A DNA stretch of 14,683 nucleotides from JAFAQB01 sp046724555 (lineage in GTDB: Archaea; Thermoproteota; Nitrososphaeria; Nitrososphaerales; Nitrososphaeraceae): NCBI GenBank assembly GCA_046724555.1, contig JBKOWU010000260.1, positions 1 to 14,683 of the forward strand. Direction: 5' to 3'. The position numbers were made by a program, and so were the translations under genes. Positions 1 to 6,815 of this stretch are shown here, one piece after another. The first letter of the stretch is position 1. The number at the start of each line of letters is the position of its first letter. The notes beneath the pieces are model-generated. The model had not been told where the DNA came from. It ran no database searches and was given only the letters and a program-made list of their open reading frames with translations.

Positions 1-23
1 CGTATTACAAGGTGCTAATGTTA

Positions 24-1232
24 TTACACATTAACATCCAGAATATCAAATGCCATGCATTCACATTTCATACCAATTATTTTTGAAATGCTAGGTTCAA
101 TATAATCCTGGCCGCCTACGAATTGCTTTATAGAAAGTCCACCGTCTGCAATCATAGTAAGAACAAATTTTTTCTCATCAATTTGTTGTGCTTTTACTGA
201 ATATATTTTCTTTTTAACAATTTTGGATTTGACTTGGTATGATACTTCCGAATTTTCAAGAATGTCTAACAAGGTTGCAAGACTTTGCTTATGTAAGTCT
301 TGTTCGGCTTGAATAGTTATTTTTGTTTTTATGGTAAAGTGAGAAGGTAATTGAAATGAAAGCAGAGGCGATTGCTGTTTTAGGACCGCACAAATACCAT
401 TTTCATTTATGGTCAACTCTGTTTTCAACCATCTGACCTTTGGATTCGAAACCTGCAATAGAAAGGGTCTTCCATTTCCTAATACAAGGCTGTCTTTGTC
501 TTCCCCACCCAACCACGAGAACTTTGTAGTATCTCCTTTCGTTATTTTCAACAAACTAGAGCCTATAATAGCTTCCACGCTATTCGACGGCGATACCCCC
601 ATGTAATTACATATAGCACATCCGCTGCCTGAACATTTTTGACATTTGTCTTTTTTCTGCGATATTCCTCGAATTGTCTTTACATATCTGCCAGATAGAA
701 TTATGGGAGACGATTTTACAAAAACTGTTGTTGGTAATGTATTAGTATTATTATTATTGTTGTTTTTGTTGTTTTTGATGTTGTCCGCATCAGTGGCACA
801 ATCAATAACTGGATTGCCGATTACGACGTTTATAGTAATATCAGGGGTAACGTGCTCGGCCCTCTTCCCTGTGATCTTCTGGTATTTTTTTCTAAGCTCA
901 TCTAAGAACTGTTTTTTTATATTCTCTTTTCCTCTAACCTTGAACCTTGCGCGTATTGAATCTTCTCTTTCAAAAAAGGCAGAAGCTAGGCTAGCTCCTA
1001 ACAGAAAAGATTCGTATTCGAATCCCCTTGTTTCAACATCATCGCAAATTTTTTTAATAGTTGAATCTAATTGACTCATCAACCCCTGACATATGTAGCA
1101 AGAATTTGGATCGTTCTTGGGTGCGTTTATTTTTACATGTGCCCTACCATTATTCTTTCTAACCGGTGCAAATTGACGGTATAGACAATAACTGCACAGG
1201 TTATACCTTTTCTTTATCTCGTATTGTAGCAC
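24..1232 (-). CDS. pus10: tRNA pseudouridine synthase Pus10 (archaeal, Psi54/Psi55)
   Basis: Predicted to isomerise uridines 54 and/or 55 in the tRNA T-arm, replacing bacterial TruB in archaea. The 402-residue protein opens with a four-cysteine zinc motif (C13, C16, C45, C48), followed by the helical/THUMP-like accessory region. A second CxxC..CxxC cluster lies at residues 197-208. The catalytic block is at 242-257 (GGEDKDSLVLGNGRPF), with D245 the expected catalytic aspartate; the usual Arg of the GRED motif is Gly here. The C-terminal block at 363-398 (GGLSIKQFVGGQ...DILDV) matches the family, although the usual Tyr-Ile-Lys reads Ser-Ile-Lys. An Asn run at 154-163 looks like a linker expansion. 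The start is GTG at 1232, because an in-frame TAG lies three codons upstream and the zinc motif begins at residue 13. It begins 27 nt after the srp54 stop, so the two are probably cotranscribed. Confidence 0.9.
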   Translation of the reverse strand: MLQYEIKKRYNLCSYCLYRQFAPVRKNNGRAHVKINAPKNDPNSCYICQGLMSQLDSTIKKICDDVETRGFEYESFLLGASLASAFFEREDSIRARFKVRGKENIKKQFLDELRKKYQKITGKRAEHVTPDITINVVIGNPVIDCATDADNIKNNKNNNNNNTNTLPTTVFVKSSPIILSGRYVKTIRGISQKKDKCQKCSGSGCAICNYMGVSPSNSVEAIIGSSLLKITKGDTTKFSWLGGEDKDSLVLGNGRPFLLQVSNPKVRWLKTELTINENGICAVLKQQSPLLSFQLPSHFTIKTKITIQAEQDLHKQSLATLLDILENSEVSYQVKSKIVKKKIYSVKAQQIDEKKFVLTMIADGGLSIKQFVGGQDYIEPSISKIIGMKCECMAFDILDVNV

Positions 1233-1259
1233 AAGCTTCTAATATTTTCTTAGTTGTAA

Positions 1260-2630
1260 TCAACCAAGACCTAAGCGCCGTAGCATGCCTTGCATTTGCC
1301 TTCCCTTTGTTTGTTTCATCATGGACTTTGAGTTATTATACTGTTTTATCAGATCTTTAACATCATGCTCAGTACTTCCAGCACCTCTTGCTATTCTCTT
1401 TCTTCTTGAATCGTTAACTATATCTGGTGACCTTTTCTCCTCTTTATTCATTGACTGAATAATATATCTCCATTTTTCCATCTTTCCTTGTAAGGCATCA
1501 AGATCATCTTCCTTTATCATCCCTGATAGCCCAGGCAAATTATCTATAACATTTCTAAATCCCATCTTGCTTACGTTTTCCATTTGAGCATAAAAGTCCT
1601 CGATTGTTATCTTGCCACTAAGCAGTCTCTTTGTTTGGCTTTCATCAGCTTGAATTTCCAAGGTTTTAGCCATTTCGAGTAATGCTTTAATGTCACCCAT
1701 TCCAAGCAATTTTCCAACAAAGCGGGTAGGTGAAAATGGTTCTAGGTCGTCGAGGCGCTCACCTGTTCCTATGAACATCACTTTTGCGTTAGTAGCTGCA
1801 GCTGATGCAAGTGCACCACCGCCTTTTGCAGTTCCATCGAGCTTTGTTACTATAATACCTCCTACCGGAGCTGCTTCATGAAATGCCTTTGCTTGATTGT
1901 AAGCTTGCTGTCCTATTGTTCCATCTATAGTTAACAGCACGAGGTCAGGTATTGCAACCTTATACATGCTGTTCATTTCTTCAAGAAGGCTTGTTTCTTC
2001 CTTGTGTCTTCCGGCGGTATCAATAATTATGACATCTATAGTTTGTGGTTTAAAATACTCTAATCCTCTCCTGACTATGCCCACTGCATCTTGGACTTCT
2101 TCTTCTTCTCCATACACATCAATGTTTATCTTGCTACAATTCATTTTCAATTGTGTAAGTGCTCCAGGTCTCCAGGTATCAGCTCCAATGACCCCTACTC
2201 GATATCCATGTCTTGTTAACCATCGTGCAAGCTTTGATGTCACAGTCGTCTTGCCACTTCCCTGAATGCCAAGCATGAGCACTATGTTTTGTTTGCCTGG
2301 CTGAAAAGAGATAACCTGATCTTCTGAGTCACGACTTTTGTCAACTACTGTAATAGTGTCTCCACTATATCCTAGCAATGTTGCCAGTTCGTTATAGAGT
2401 ATTGTAACGATATGATCCTTTCGAGATAGACCTTTAGGAGGTTTTTCGTTTAGTGCACGCTCTTTTAGATTTTTGGTAATTGAAATTACTAATTTTACAT
2501 TTACATCCGATTGCAGTAATGCCCTTTGCACGTCCTTACAGAGTGCATCAATCAGCTCTTCATTAACATCAGTGGCTCCAACTATCTTTTTAAGAGCACT
2601 CCTAAGACCAGTTCTTAGATTATCTAGCAT
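1260..2630 (-). CDS. srp54: Signal recognition particle GTPase SRP54
   Basis: This is the GTPase subunit of the archaeal signal recognition particle. It binds signal peptides and 7S RNA and docks on FtsY at the membrane. At 456 residues it has the usual archaeal length. The N domain covers about 1-100. The G domain carries the P-loop at 121-129 (GIQGSGKTT), DTAGRH at 204-209 and TKLDGTAKGGG at 262-272. The methionine-rich M domain runs from about 320 to the end, with the RNA-binding RKRIARGAG at 410-418 and a GMLRRLGLG tail. The ATG start begins the standard N-domain helix (MLDNLRTGLRSALKK). It starts 7 nt after the dph6 stop with no clear Shine-Dalgarno, and pus10 follows 27 nt downstream. 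In many archaea srp54 sits near ftsY and the eL39/eL31 cluster; here that cluster is about 3 kb away on the other strand. Confidence 0.97.
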   Translation of the reverse strand: MLDNLRTGLRSALKKIVGATDVNEELIDALCKDVQRALLQSDVNVKLVISITKNLKERALNEKPPKGLSRKDHIVTILYNELATLLGYSGDTITVVDKSRDSEDQVISFQPGKQNIVLMLGIQGSGKTTVTSKLARWLTRHGYRVGVIGADTWRPGALTQLKMNCSKINIDVYGEEEEVQDAVGIVRRGLEYFKPQTIDVIIIDTAGRHKEETSLLEEMNSMYKVAIPDLVLLTIDGTIGQQAYNQAKAFHEAAPVGGIIVTKLDGTAKGGGALASAAATNAKVMFIGTGERLDDLEPFSPTRFVGKLLGMGDIKALLEMAKTLEIQADESQTKRLLSGKITIEDFYAQMENVSKMGFRNVIDNLPGLSGMIKEDDLDALQGKMEKWRYIIQSMNKEEKRSPDIVNDSRRKRIARGAGSTEHDVKDLIKQYNNSKSMMKQTKGRQMQGMLRRLGLG

Positions 2631-2637
2631 TATTCAG

Positions 2638-3330
2638 TTACTTCTTTGGTACTAACGACGCTTCCAATATTTCAAATATTCCCCGCTGTCCATCCCAATG
2701 GATTCGTGCTCGATCGATATTGATTCTTTTTGTTTTAAATAATGGACAGTCCAGGACCAATGTTTCTGCCTCTCCTCCTTCTAGCAACAAATTAAACCCA
2801 AATTTTTTGCTTAAATATGCTAGCGTCGCTAATGAGGACCTATCTAAAGTTTTTCCAAGCCAACATCTTTCCAACCCCATTGCCGATACGCTTATAAATA
2901 TGACATGAAATTTCTCAGAGAAGACTTCATTCAAGTAAGCATCTGCTTGGCTATTCCAGATAGGAGCAATCATTTCTAATCTGTTATTATCGCAAATTCT
3001 CTTGAACAATTGGTTTTGAAAGTTGCTAGAAATTGCACCATGTACTATCCCATCAATATCGAATAGAGATTTTGCTGAAATAATGGCCTCCTCTAGCGCT
3101 TTAATTTCGGCCTCCTTTGAGGTTTTATCTACTCTAAAAGAAGATATAGGCGTCTGCATCGCATTTGCCAAAAGATCTGTTATCCATGCATTTGGGTAGT
3201 GAAACAAAAGGCTCTCGTCTGAGGTTGGACGCATCGAAATCAAGCAAGCGATGTCGTGGCCAGCCTGTTTTGCTTTAAAAATAGAGAAGGTGCTATCCTT
3301 GCCGCCAGAATAAAGCGCCGCTAATCTCAC
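2638..3330 (-). CDS. dph6: Diphthine--ammonia ligase Dph6 (ATP-PPase)
   Basis: Predicted to catalyse the last, ATP- and ammonia-dependent step of diphthamide formation on a histidine of elongation factor 2. The protein begins with the PP-loop SGGKDS, eight residues from the start chosen here, and carries the family block EGGEAETLVLDCPLF about 184-198 residues in. It has about 230 residues, typical of the archaeal single-domain enzyme. The start chosen is GTG at 3330. A TTG at 3351 would add seven residues, but a TATA-like box at 3353-3360 is centred 26-27 nt before the GTG, as expected for a leaderless transcript, and archaeal homologues begin within a few residues of the first beta strand. 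It is the first gene of the dph6-srp54-pus10 group, with 7 nt to srp54. All three act in translation or protein targeting. Confidence 0.9.
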   Translation of the reverse strand: MRLAALYSGGKDSTFSIFKAKQAGHDIACLISMRPTSDESLLFHYPNAWITDLLANAMQTPISSFRVDKTSKEAEIKALEEAIISAKSLFDIDGIVHGAISSNFQNQLFKRICDNNRLEMIAPIWNSQADAYLNEVFSEKFHVIFISVSAMGLERCWLGKTLDRSSLATLAYLSKKFGFNLLLEGGEAETLVLDCPLFKTKRINIDRARIHWDGQRGIFEILEASLVPKK

Positions 3331-3352
3331 TCCTTTGGTAAGATTCCTCAAG

Positions 3353-3360
3353 ATTATAAT
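3353..3360 (-). promoter_or_regulatory. TATA box of the dph6-srp54-pus10 operon
   Basis: ATTATAAT on the minus strand is centred 26-27 nt upstream of the GTG at 3330. That is the archaeal TATA-to-transcription-start distance, so the mRNA would start at or next to the GTG (leaderless). Inference from spacing and composition. Confidence 0.5.
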
Positions 3361-3612
3361 CGTTCATGTGTTACCTGTATTCGTGATGCAGCCATGTATC
3401 CGTATATGCTAAGAAATTAATTTGGATAAATGGTGTGTAGGTATCTGAATAATCGCAATCTTGAAAGACTGTAATTAAGCAAAATATTGCAGATATTATG
3501 TGTTAGTATGTACTCTACTAGCGCATTATCATAGAATCATGTGAACCGACTGCAGCTAGCAGACGCATGCTGCTGCTTGATGGAAGTGACAAATGGAGCT
3601 ATTTTCCTAAAC
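3361..3612. other. Intergenic spacer with no recognised gene
   Basis: This divergent spacer separates dph6 (minus) from the small gene at 3657 (plus). I see no tRNA, no coding stretch above about 20 codons and no recognised riboswitch. A small GCAG/CTGC-type imperfect inverted repeat lies near 3551-3577 and could form a weak hairpin. Nothing further can be supported. Confidence 0.5.
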
Positions 3613-3614
3613 TG

Positions 3615-3626
3615 TTTAAATAAAAT
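3615..3626 (+). promoter_or_regulatory. TATA-like box before the 61-codon gene
   Basis: TTTAAATAAAAT is centred near 3620. It predicts a transcription start near 3646, leaving about 10 nt of leader before the ATG at 3657. Confidence 0.4.
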
Positions 3627-3656
3627 AGGTCTTACTACATACCGTCTTTCGAAGAG

Positions 3657-3842
3657 ATGTTTATTGTGAAGAAGCTTAGTAAGAATGGAAGCTGGAATGC
3701 TATTAGCCTAATTGATAAGAATGGCTCATTTAGGGGTGAAGCAAGATTTGAAACAAAGAAAGAGGCACAGGTTTATCTCAAAGAATACCAAGACAGAATG
3801 AGGGTCCCTGCGCAACTTAAGGTTTTCTCTGAAAATACTTGA
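3657..3842 (+). CDS. Small hypothetical protein, 61 aa
   Basis: I do not recognise the family. The sequence begins MFIVKKLSKNGSWNAISLIDKNG, then has the segment FETKKEAQVYLKEYQDRM. The predicted order is short beta strands followed by one amphipathic helix, a pattern shared by several small cytosolic domains in which a 'fdTkkEA' turn leads into a helix. There are no cysteines, no signal peptide and no membrane segment. Support for coding comes from an ATG start with a properly placed TATA-like box and from a composition with normal charged residues. It stands alone between dph6 (divergent) and the HIT gene (convergent), so context gives no function. Confidence 0.6.
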   Translation: MFIVKKLSKNGSWNAISLIDKNGSFRGEARFETKKEAQVYLKEYQDRMRVPAQLKVFSENT

Positions 3843-4160
3843 TAAGTAGTTGCATATAGATCCGAATATGTACATTGAATACCGCTCGCGACACAAAACC
3901 AATAGACGGGCCTCAATTCAATTTCAACAATTCTGCACTGAAAATTTTCGTTTCGGCAAATTGATCTTGCACATATATTATAATAATACTTCGTAAAAAA
4001 TAATCGCAATGAGTTTCTCTTTTTTATATGGTAATGGAAACGTAATGCGCATTTAAAATAAAAATTGTCAACCCATTTTTTATTTTTAACCTGCAAATTC
4101 AGCCATGGTCGAAGATGAGTACTTTAGTTACTGAGATCGTGCATTTCAGGCCTGAGTCAT
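3843..4160. other. AT-rich convergent spacer
   Basis: This lies between the 3' ends of the 61-codon gene and the HIT gene. It contains T- and A-runs on both strands (for example near 4017-4027 and 4075-4087), suitable as archaeal T-tract terminators for either gene. A degenerate C/D-box-like arrangement sits at 4112-4155, but its internal spacing does not fit. I see no credible protein gene here. Confidence 0.4.
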
Positions 4161-4715
4161 CTAGGATCCTTTATGTGCGGCTTGCATAGCCTCCAGTTCA
4201 GACATGGTATCTTGAAGCCGAGACAGATTCATTCTGGATCGAATCTTCTGTGCAGTTTCCAAGAGTTCCTCCTGGGAGGCAACTCTTCTTTTAGGCCATT
4301 TTCCATCAGGACTGTCAGGCTTGAATCTTGGGACAATATGCACATGTACATGCGGGACTATTTGGTTGGCTGCTATTCCGTTATTTTGGCCCACGTTAAA
4401 GCCATCAGCATTAACTGAAGCTACAACTGATTCAGCTACTATGGGAACAAGTGAGTATAACCTACCAACTTCTACTGGAGGCATTAAAAGCAAATTGTCA
4501 TAATGTATCTTTGGGATAACCAAGGTATGTCCTACGTTAATTGGATATTTGTCCATCAGCACCAAAAAGTTCGCATCTTGGTATACTTCTGCTGTTGGCA
4601 AATGCCCCTGAATTATCGAACAGAAAACACAGTATTGTTTCTCGCTTGCATCCAACGCAACATTTCCCCATGTAGTTTTTATATTTTTACTTTTAAACGT
4701 TCCTCGAGATTTCAT
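4161..4715 (-). CDS. HIT-family nucleotide hydrolase/transferase
   Basis: This is a histidine-triad protein of the Hint/Fhit-like group, which hydrolyses or transfers nucleotidyl groups; the physiological substrate is unknown. The active-site triad HVHVHIVPR is at 122-130. An upstream CVFC (C29, C32) is the first half of the zinc site found in many prokaryotic members. The core (VYQDANFLVLMDKYPINVGHTLVIP, read in two parts) is standard. The ATG at 4715 gives 184 residues with a basic, Ser/Thr-rich extension of about 28 residues before CVFC. A TTG at 4655 gives 164 residues beginning MDASEKQYCVFC, and a TATA-like box lies 27 nt before it. The TTG start is therefore a serious alternative; the longer form is listed because it has the only ATG. 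It is divergent from the VIT-family transporter. Confidence 0.88.
   Translation of the reverse strand: MKSRGTFKSKNIKTTWGNVALDASEKQYCVFCSIIQGHLPTAEVYQDANFLVLMDKYPINVGHTLVIPKIHYDNLLLMPPVEVGRLYSLVPIVAESVVASVNADGFNVGQNNGIAANQIVPHVHVHIVPRFKPDSPDGKWPKRRVASQEELLETAQKIRSRMNLSRLQDTMSELEAMQAAHKGS
4678..4686 (-). promoter_or_regulatory. TATA-like box inside the 5' end of the HIT reading frame
   Basis: AAATATAAA on the minus strand is centred at 4682, 27 nt before the in-frame TTG at 4655. This is the spacing expected of a leaderless archaeal transcript and argues for the shorter HIT protein. Confidence 0.4.
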
Positions 4716-4854
4716 CGCGTCGTAAAAACATTTGAAATTTCAAGGATCGCTAGCATTAGTTCAGCCGACAAGCTAAAAGACACAAGAGTAGGGGATGGTT
4801 CGTTTAATGATATAGGTGTTTTTTAAATGCATCACAAAATAGCGAGTAGCTAAA

Positions 4855-4862
4855 AGTATATA
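4855..4862 (+). promoter_or_regulatory. TATA box of the VIT-family transporter gene
   Basis: AGTATATA is centred about 28-30 nt before the TTG at 4889. This fits transcription starting a few bases before, or at, the start codon. Confidence 0.45.
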
Positions 4863-4888
4863 CATTCTAAAGTCATAGCGGAAGTGAC

Positions 4889-5629
4889 TTGGATGCAAAC
4901 TTACGTTCTACGCATATTGAACCGCACATCAAAGAAAGCAGCTACGTACGGGATCTAGTATTTGGCTTTGGTGACGGTCTTAATACATCTCTGGGAATAG
5001 TTGCAGGTGTAGGAGGAGCTGTTATTGCAGCAGATGTCGTTATTCTAGCAGCTTTGATAGGAATGTTCACGGGAGCAAAAGCAATGGCAGTTCAGAATTA
5101 TCTTGCTGTAAAATCCCAAAAAGAGGTACTCGAATCGGAAATTAAAAGAGAAGAATTTGAAATAGAACATCTGCCAGAGAAAGAACGACAAGAGATAGAA
5201 GATATATACAGATCAAAAGGATTTCGAGGAGACGAGCTCAAGAGAATAGTTGATAAAATAACATCAGATAAACAAGTTTGGCTTAACACAATGCTTACGG
5301 AGGAGCTTGGACTCAATTTGGAAATAGTAGGCAGTCCGCTCAAAGGAGCTCTGGCAATGTTTGGCGCATTTTTGCTTGGCGGCATCCTTCCAATTCTCCC
5401 TTATTTTGTTGTCAAGAGTGGATCGTTGTCTTCTATGACAGCAATTTGGATAGCAATTGCACTTAGTGTAGCATCATCGTTCATAATAGGAGCAATAAAG
5501 TCACGTATGGCAAAGAAAAATTGGCTTAAAGGAGGCATCGAGATGGCCGGACTAGGCACGGGTATAGCTCTTGTTGGTTACGGAATAGGCTCCGAATTGG
5601 CAAAAGTAGGAATAGTGAACATCCACTAA
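4889..5629 (+). CDS. VIT1/CCC1-family Fe2+/Mn2+ transporter
   Basis: This is a membrane transporter of the vacuolar iron transporter family, predicted to move ferrous iron or manganese across the cytoplasmic membrane, probably outward for detoxification. The first membrane segment carries the family signature DGLNTSLGIVAG (29-40). The second ends in TGAKAMAVQNYLAVKSQKE (61-79). A charged Glu-rich helical region (about 78-125) corresponds to the cytoplasmic metal-binding domain between TM2 and TM3. Three further hydrophobic segments follow (about 154-175, 183-204, 216-238), giving five in all. The start is TTG at 4889: an in-frame TAA lies seven codons upstream, there is no in-frame ATG or GTG between, and the TATA position agrees. 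It stands alone, divergent from the HIT gene. Confidence 0.88.
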   Translation: MDANLRSTHIEPHIKESSYVRDLVFGFGDGLNTSLGIVAGVGGAVIAADVVILAALIGMFTGAKAMAVQNYLAVKSQKEVLESEIKREEFEIEHLPEKERQEIEDIYRSKGFRGDELKRIVDKITSDKQVWLNTMLTEELGLNLEIVGSPLKGALAMFGAFLLGGILPILPYFVVKSGSLSSMTAIWIAIALSVASSFIIGAIKSRMAKKNWLKGGIEMAGLGTGIALVGYGIGSELAKVGIVNIH

Positions 5630-5802
5630 TACTCATACAATGAATGATGGAATTGAACCTCAGCGTAGTTTAAGCTCCACCAGCCCTACACAAATCATGA
5701 TAGTCGCCTTGTGCTGATATTAAGTCTTGATAGATATTTTAATCATAATCTGTAATGACATATCTGAATTTGCATTTTAAAACATGGTATAATAATCAAC
5801 AC

Positions 5803-5810
5803 TTAAAAAT
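5803..5810 (+). promoter_or_regulatory. TATA box of the eL39-eL31 operon
   Basis: TTAAAAAT is centred 26-27 nt before the eL39 ATG at 5833, which predicts a leaderless mRNA. The preceding spacer (5630-5802) shows no gene. Confidence 0.5.
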
Positions 5811-5832
5811 AGGACAAAATAATCCTCTAAAG

Positions 5833-5991
5833 ATGCCTGCACACAAAACCGCGTCGCGAAAAAAGAGATTGCTCAAGCATATAAAGCAAAACAGACCAGT
5901 TCCAGCCTGGGTTATAATCAGGACACACAGAAATGTAAGAACCAATCCAAAACGACGAGCCTGGCGTAGGACTGACGTCAACGTCGGCTAG
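5833..5991 (+). CDS. rpl39e: Ribosomal protein eL39 (L39e)
   Basis: This is a small basic protein of the 50S subunit lining the peptide exit tunnel. The 52-residue product starts MPAHKTASRKKRLLKHIKQN and contains the family block PVPAWVIIRTHRNVRTNPKRRAWRR in its second half, matching the usual archaeal length. An ATG at 5833 is chosen over the in-frame ATG 78 nt upstream, because the family starts at this position and a TATA box sits 26-27 nt before it. It is followed after 42 nt by eL31, the standard archaeal neighbour. Confidence 0.95.
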   Translation: MPAHKTASRKKRLLKHIKQNRPVPAWVIIRTHRNVRTNPKRRAWRRTDVNVG

Positions 5992-6014
5992 CACTAGTGG
6001 CAGTACATCAACCC

Positions 6015-6019
6015 GGAGG
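6015..6019 (+). promoter_or_regulatory. Shine-Dalgarno site of eL31
   Basis: GGAGG, complementary to the 16S rRNA 3' end, lies 14 nt before the eL31 ATG. This is a slightly long spacing but the only strong site nearby. It fits the second gene of an operon whose first gene is leaderless. Confidence 0.55.
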
Positions 6020-6033
6020 AGTAGTAAAAAAGA

Positions 6034-6438
6034 ATGTCTAAAACTGAAGAAAGCCTAAGTCGTGTATATACAATTAACTTAGGAAAGGCCTGGTTGACTC
6101 CCATGTATAGGAGAACTGACAGGGTCATGAATATGGTTAGAGAATTTGCTATAAAAAATATGAAAAGTGACGAAGTAAAGATAGATCAAGACCTCGGCAG
6201 ACATATTTGGGCAAGAGGAAAGACCAATCCGCCAAGAAAAGTACGTGTAAAAATGGTAAAAGACGAAGATGATATAGTCACGGTTTCGTTATATGAGGAA
6301 GCCGTTGAAATAGAGAAAGAAGAAGAGGAAAAAGAAGATACAAAGAAAGGAAAAGGACGTTCTAAGAAGGCAAAGAAAGATGAAAGCAAAGGAGAACAAG
6401 GGAAAGAAGATGAAGGCAAAAATAAAAACAAGACTTAG
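6034..6438 (+). CDS. rpl31e: Ribosomal protein eL31 (L31e) with a charged C-terminal tail
   Basis: This is a 50S subunit protein near the peptide tunnel exit. The conserved core is residues about 8-93: RVYTINLGKAWLTP, then YRRTDRVMNMVREFAIKN, then GRHIWARGKTNPPRKVRVK. Beyond the core, about 41 residues (94-134) are almost entirely Lys, Glu, Asp and Gly, a low-complexity tail absent from typical archaeal eL31 proteins of about 85-95 residues. The 3' end keeps the same frame to a TAG at 6438, so the tail is encoded rather than an artefact of a lost stop inside the core. It is cotranscribed with eL39. The usual next genes of this cluster in other archaea (aIF6, eL20/LX, prefoldin alpha) do not follow. 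Confidence 0.94.
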   Translation: MSKTEESLSRVYTINLGKAWLTPMYRRTDRVMNMVREFAIKNMKSDEVKIDQDLGRHIWARGKTNPPRKVRVKMVKDEDDIVTVSLYEEAVEIEKEEEEKEDTKKGKGRSKKAKKDESKGEQGKEDEGKNKNKT

Positions 6439-6569
6439 TATTTATCTTTTCGACTTGATTTAGGCATGGGTTTTTAAATTAGATGCATACGACTAGTATT
6501 ATTATTACTTGTCTCACGAAACATTTTTTGTCAATTTAATCCCTCATACGCAGGGATGTCCCGGTATCC

Positions 6570-6576
6570 TTAATAT
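6570..6576 (+). promoter_or_regulatory. TATA-like box before the 42-codon ORF
   Basis: TTAATAT is centred 26 nt before the ATG at 6599, the spacing seen at the leaderless genes in this window. Confidence 0.35.
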
Positions 6577-6598
6577 CTGATAATGAATGAAAATAATG

Positions 6599-6727
6599 AT
6601 GTTAGATTTATCCATGTCGTCTTCTTCATCTTCTTCTTATACTGAAGATAAAGAAATTGGGACCTATATTCTAGAATTGGAACGAAGAATAAATCGCCTA
6701 GTAAATGGAATGCTCTTGCAAGAATGA
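6599..6727 (+). CDS. Small putative coiled-coil protein, 42 aa
   Basis: The translation starts MLDLSM, followed by a seven-serine run and YTEDKEIGTYILELE, then RRINRLVNGMLLQE. The second half (residues about 18-41) is a clean amphipathic helix with heptad-like Ile/Leu spacing and could form a short coiled coil. I do not recognise the family. Two adjacent ATGs (6596, 6599) could start it; the second lies 26 nt from a TATA-like box, so it is preferred. It ends 88 nt before trpE on the same strand and contains no Trp codon, so it is not an attenuation leader peptide. The alternative is a chance ORF; the helix quality and promoter spacing favour a real gene. Confidence 0.45.
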   Translation: MLDLSMSSSSSSSYTEDKEIGTYILELERRINRLVNGMLLQE

Positions 6728-6764
6728 TAATGACTATCACGTTAATGATACAGATGAAGACAAG

Positions 6765-6804
6765 ATGTACATAGACTCCTGTCATATTCACGATATGTAC
6801 CTAG
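6765..6804 (+). promoter_or_regulatory. Paired GTAC-centred repeat upstream of trpE
   Basis: ATGTACATAG (6765-6774) and ATGTACCTAG (6795-6804) match at 9 of 10 positions and lie 30 bp apart, about three helical turns. They flank a weak TATA-like stretch (near 6783-6789) and end 11 bp before the trpE start. In Methanothermobacter the regulator TrpY binds TRP boxes with consensus TGTACA, and the first copy contains it. Their role here is inference. Confidence 0.3.
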
Positions 6805-6815
6805 GGTAAAGAAAT

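Noticed and set aside
1010..1036. ATTCGAATCCCC resembling a tRNA T-loop.
   Set aside because: It lies within well-supported pus10 coding sequence and no cloverleaf forms around it.
3551..3577. GCAG/CTGC inverted repeat in the dph6 upstream spacer.
   Set aside because: The arms are short and imperfect, and no promoter or terminator context identifies an RNA gene.
3773..4096. 107-codon minus-strand ORF over the 61-codon gene.
   Set aside because: Composition is rich in Cys, Tyr and Phe without a family pattern, it starts in a low-complexity AT-rich spacer, and it lies antisense to a better-supported gene.
4112..4155. C/D-box sRNA-like layout: AAGATGA, 12-nt gap, CTGA, 17-nt gap, CTGA.
   Set aside because: The first half has ideal spacing, but the C box has one mismatch, no C' box is recognisable, and 17 nt between the two CTGA boxes is too short for a C' box plus guide. 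Chance is likely.
4503..4826. 107-codon plus-strand ORF across the HIT gene start.
   Set aside because: It is a shadow of the HIT coding strand with no coherent protein pattern; the divergent promoter region explains the remainder.
5644..5717. Possible C/D-box sRNA (ATGATGG ... ATGATAG ... CTGA) between the VIT-family gene and eL39.
   Set aside because: Boxes are degenerate, no D' box is found, and the total span is longer than usual.
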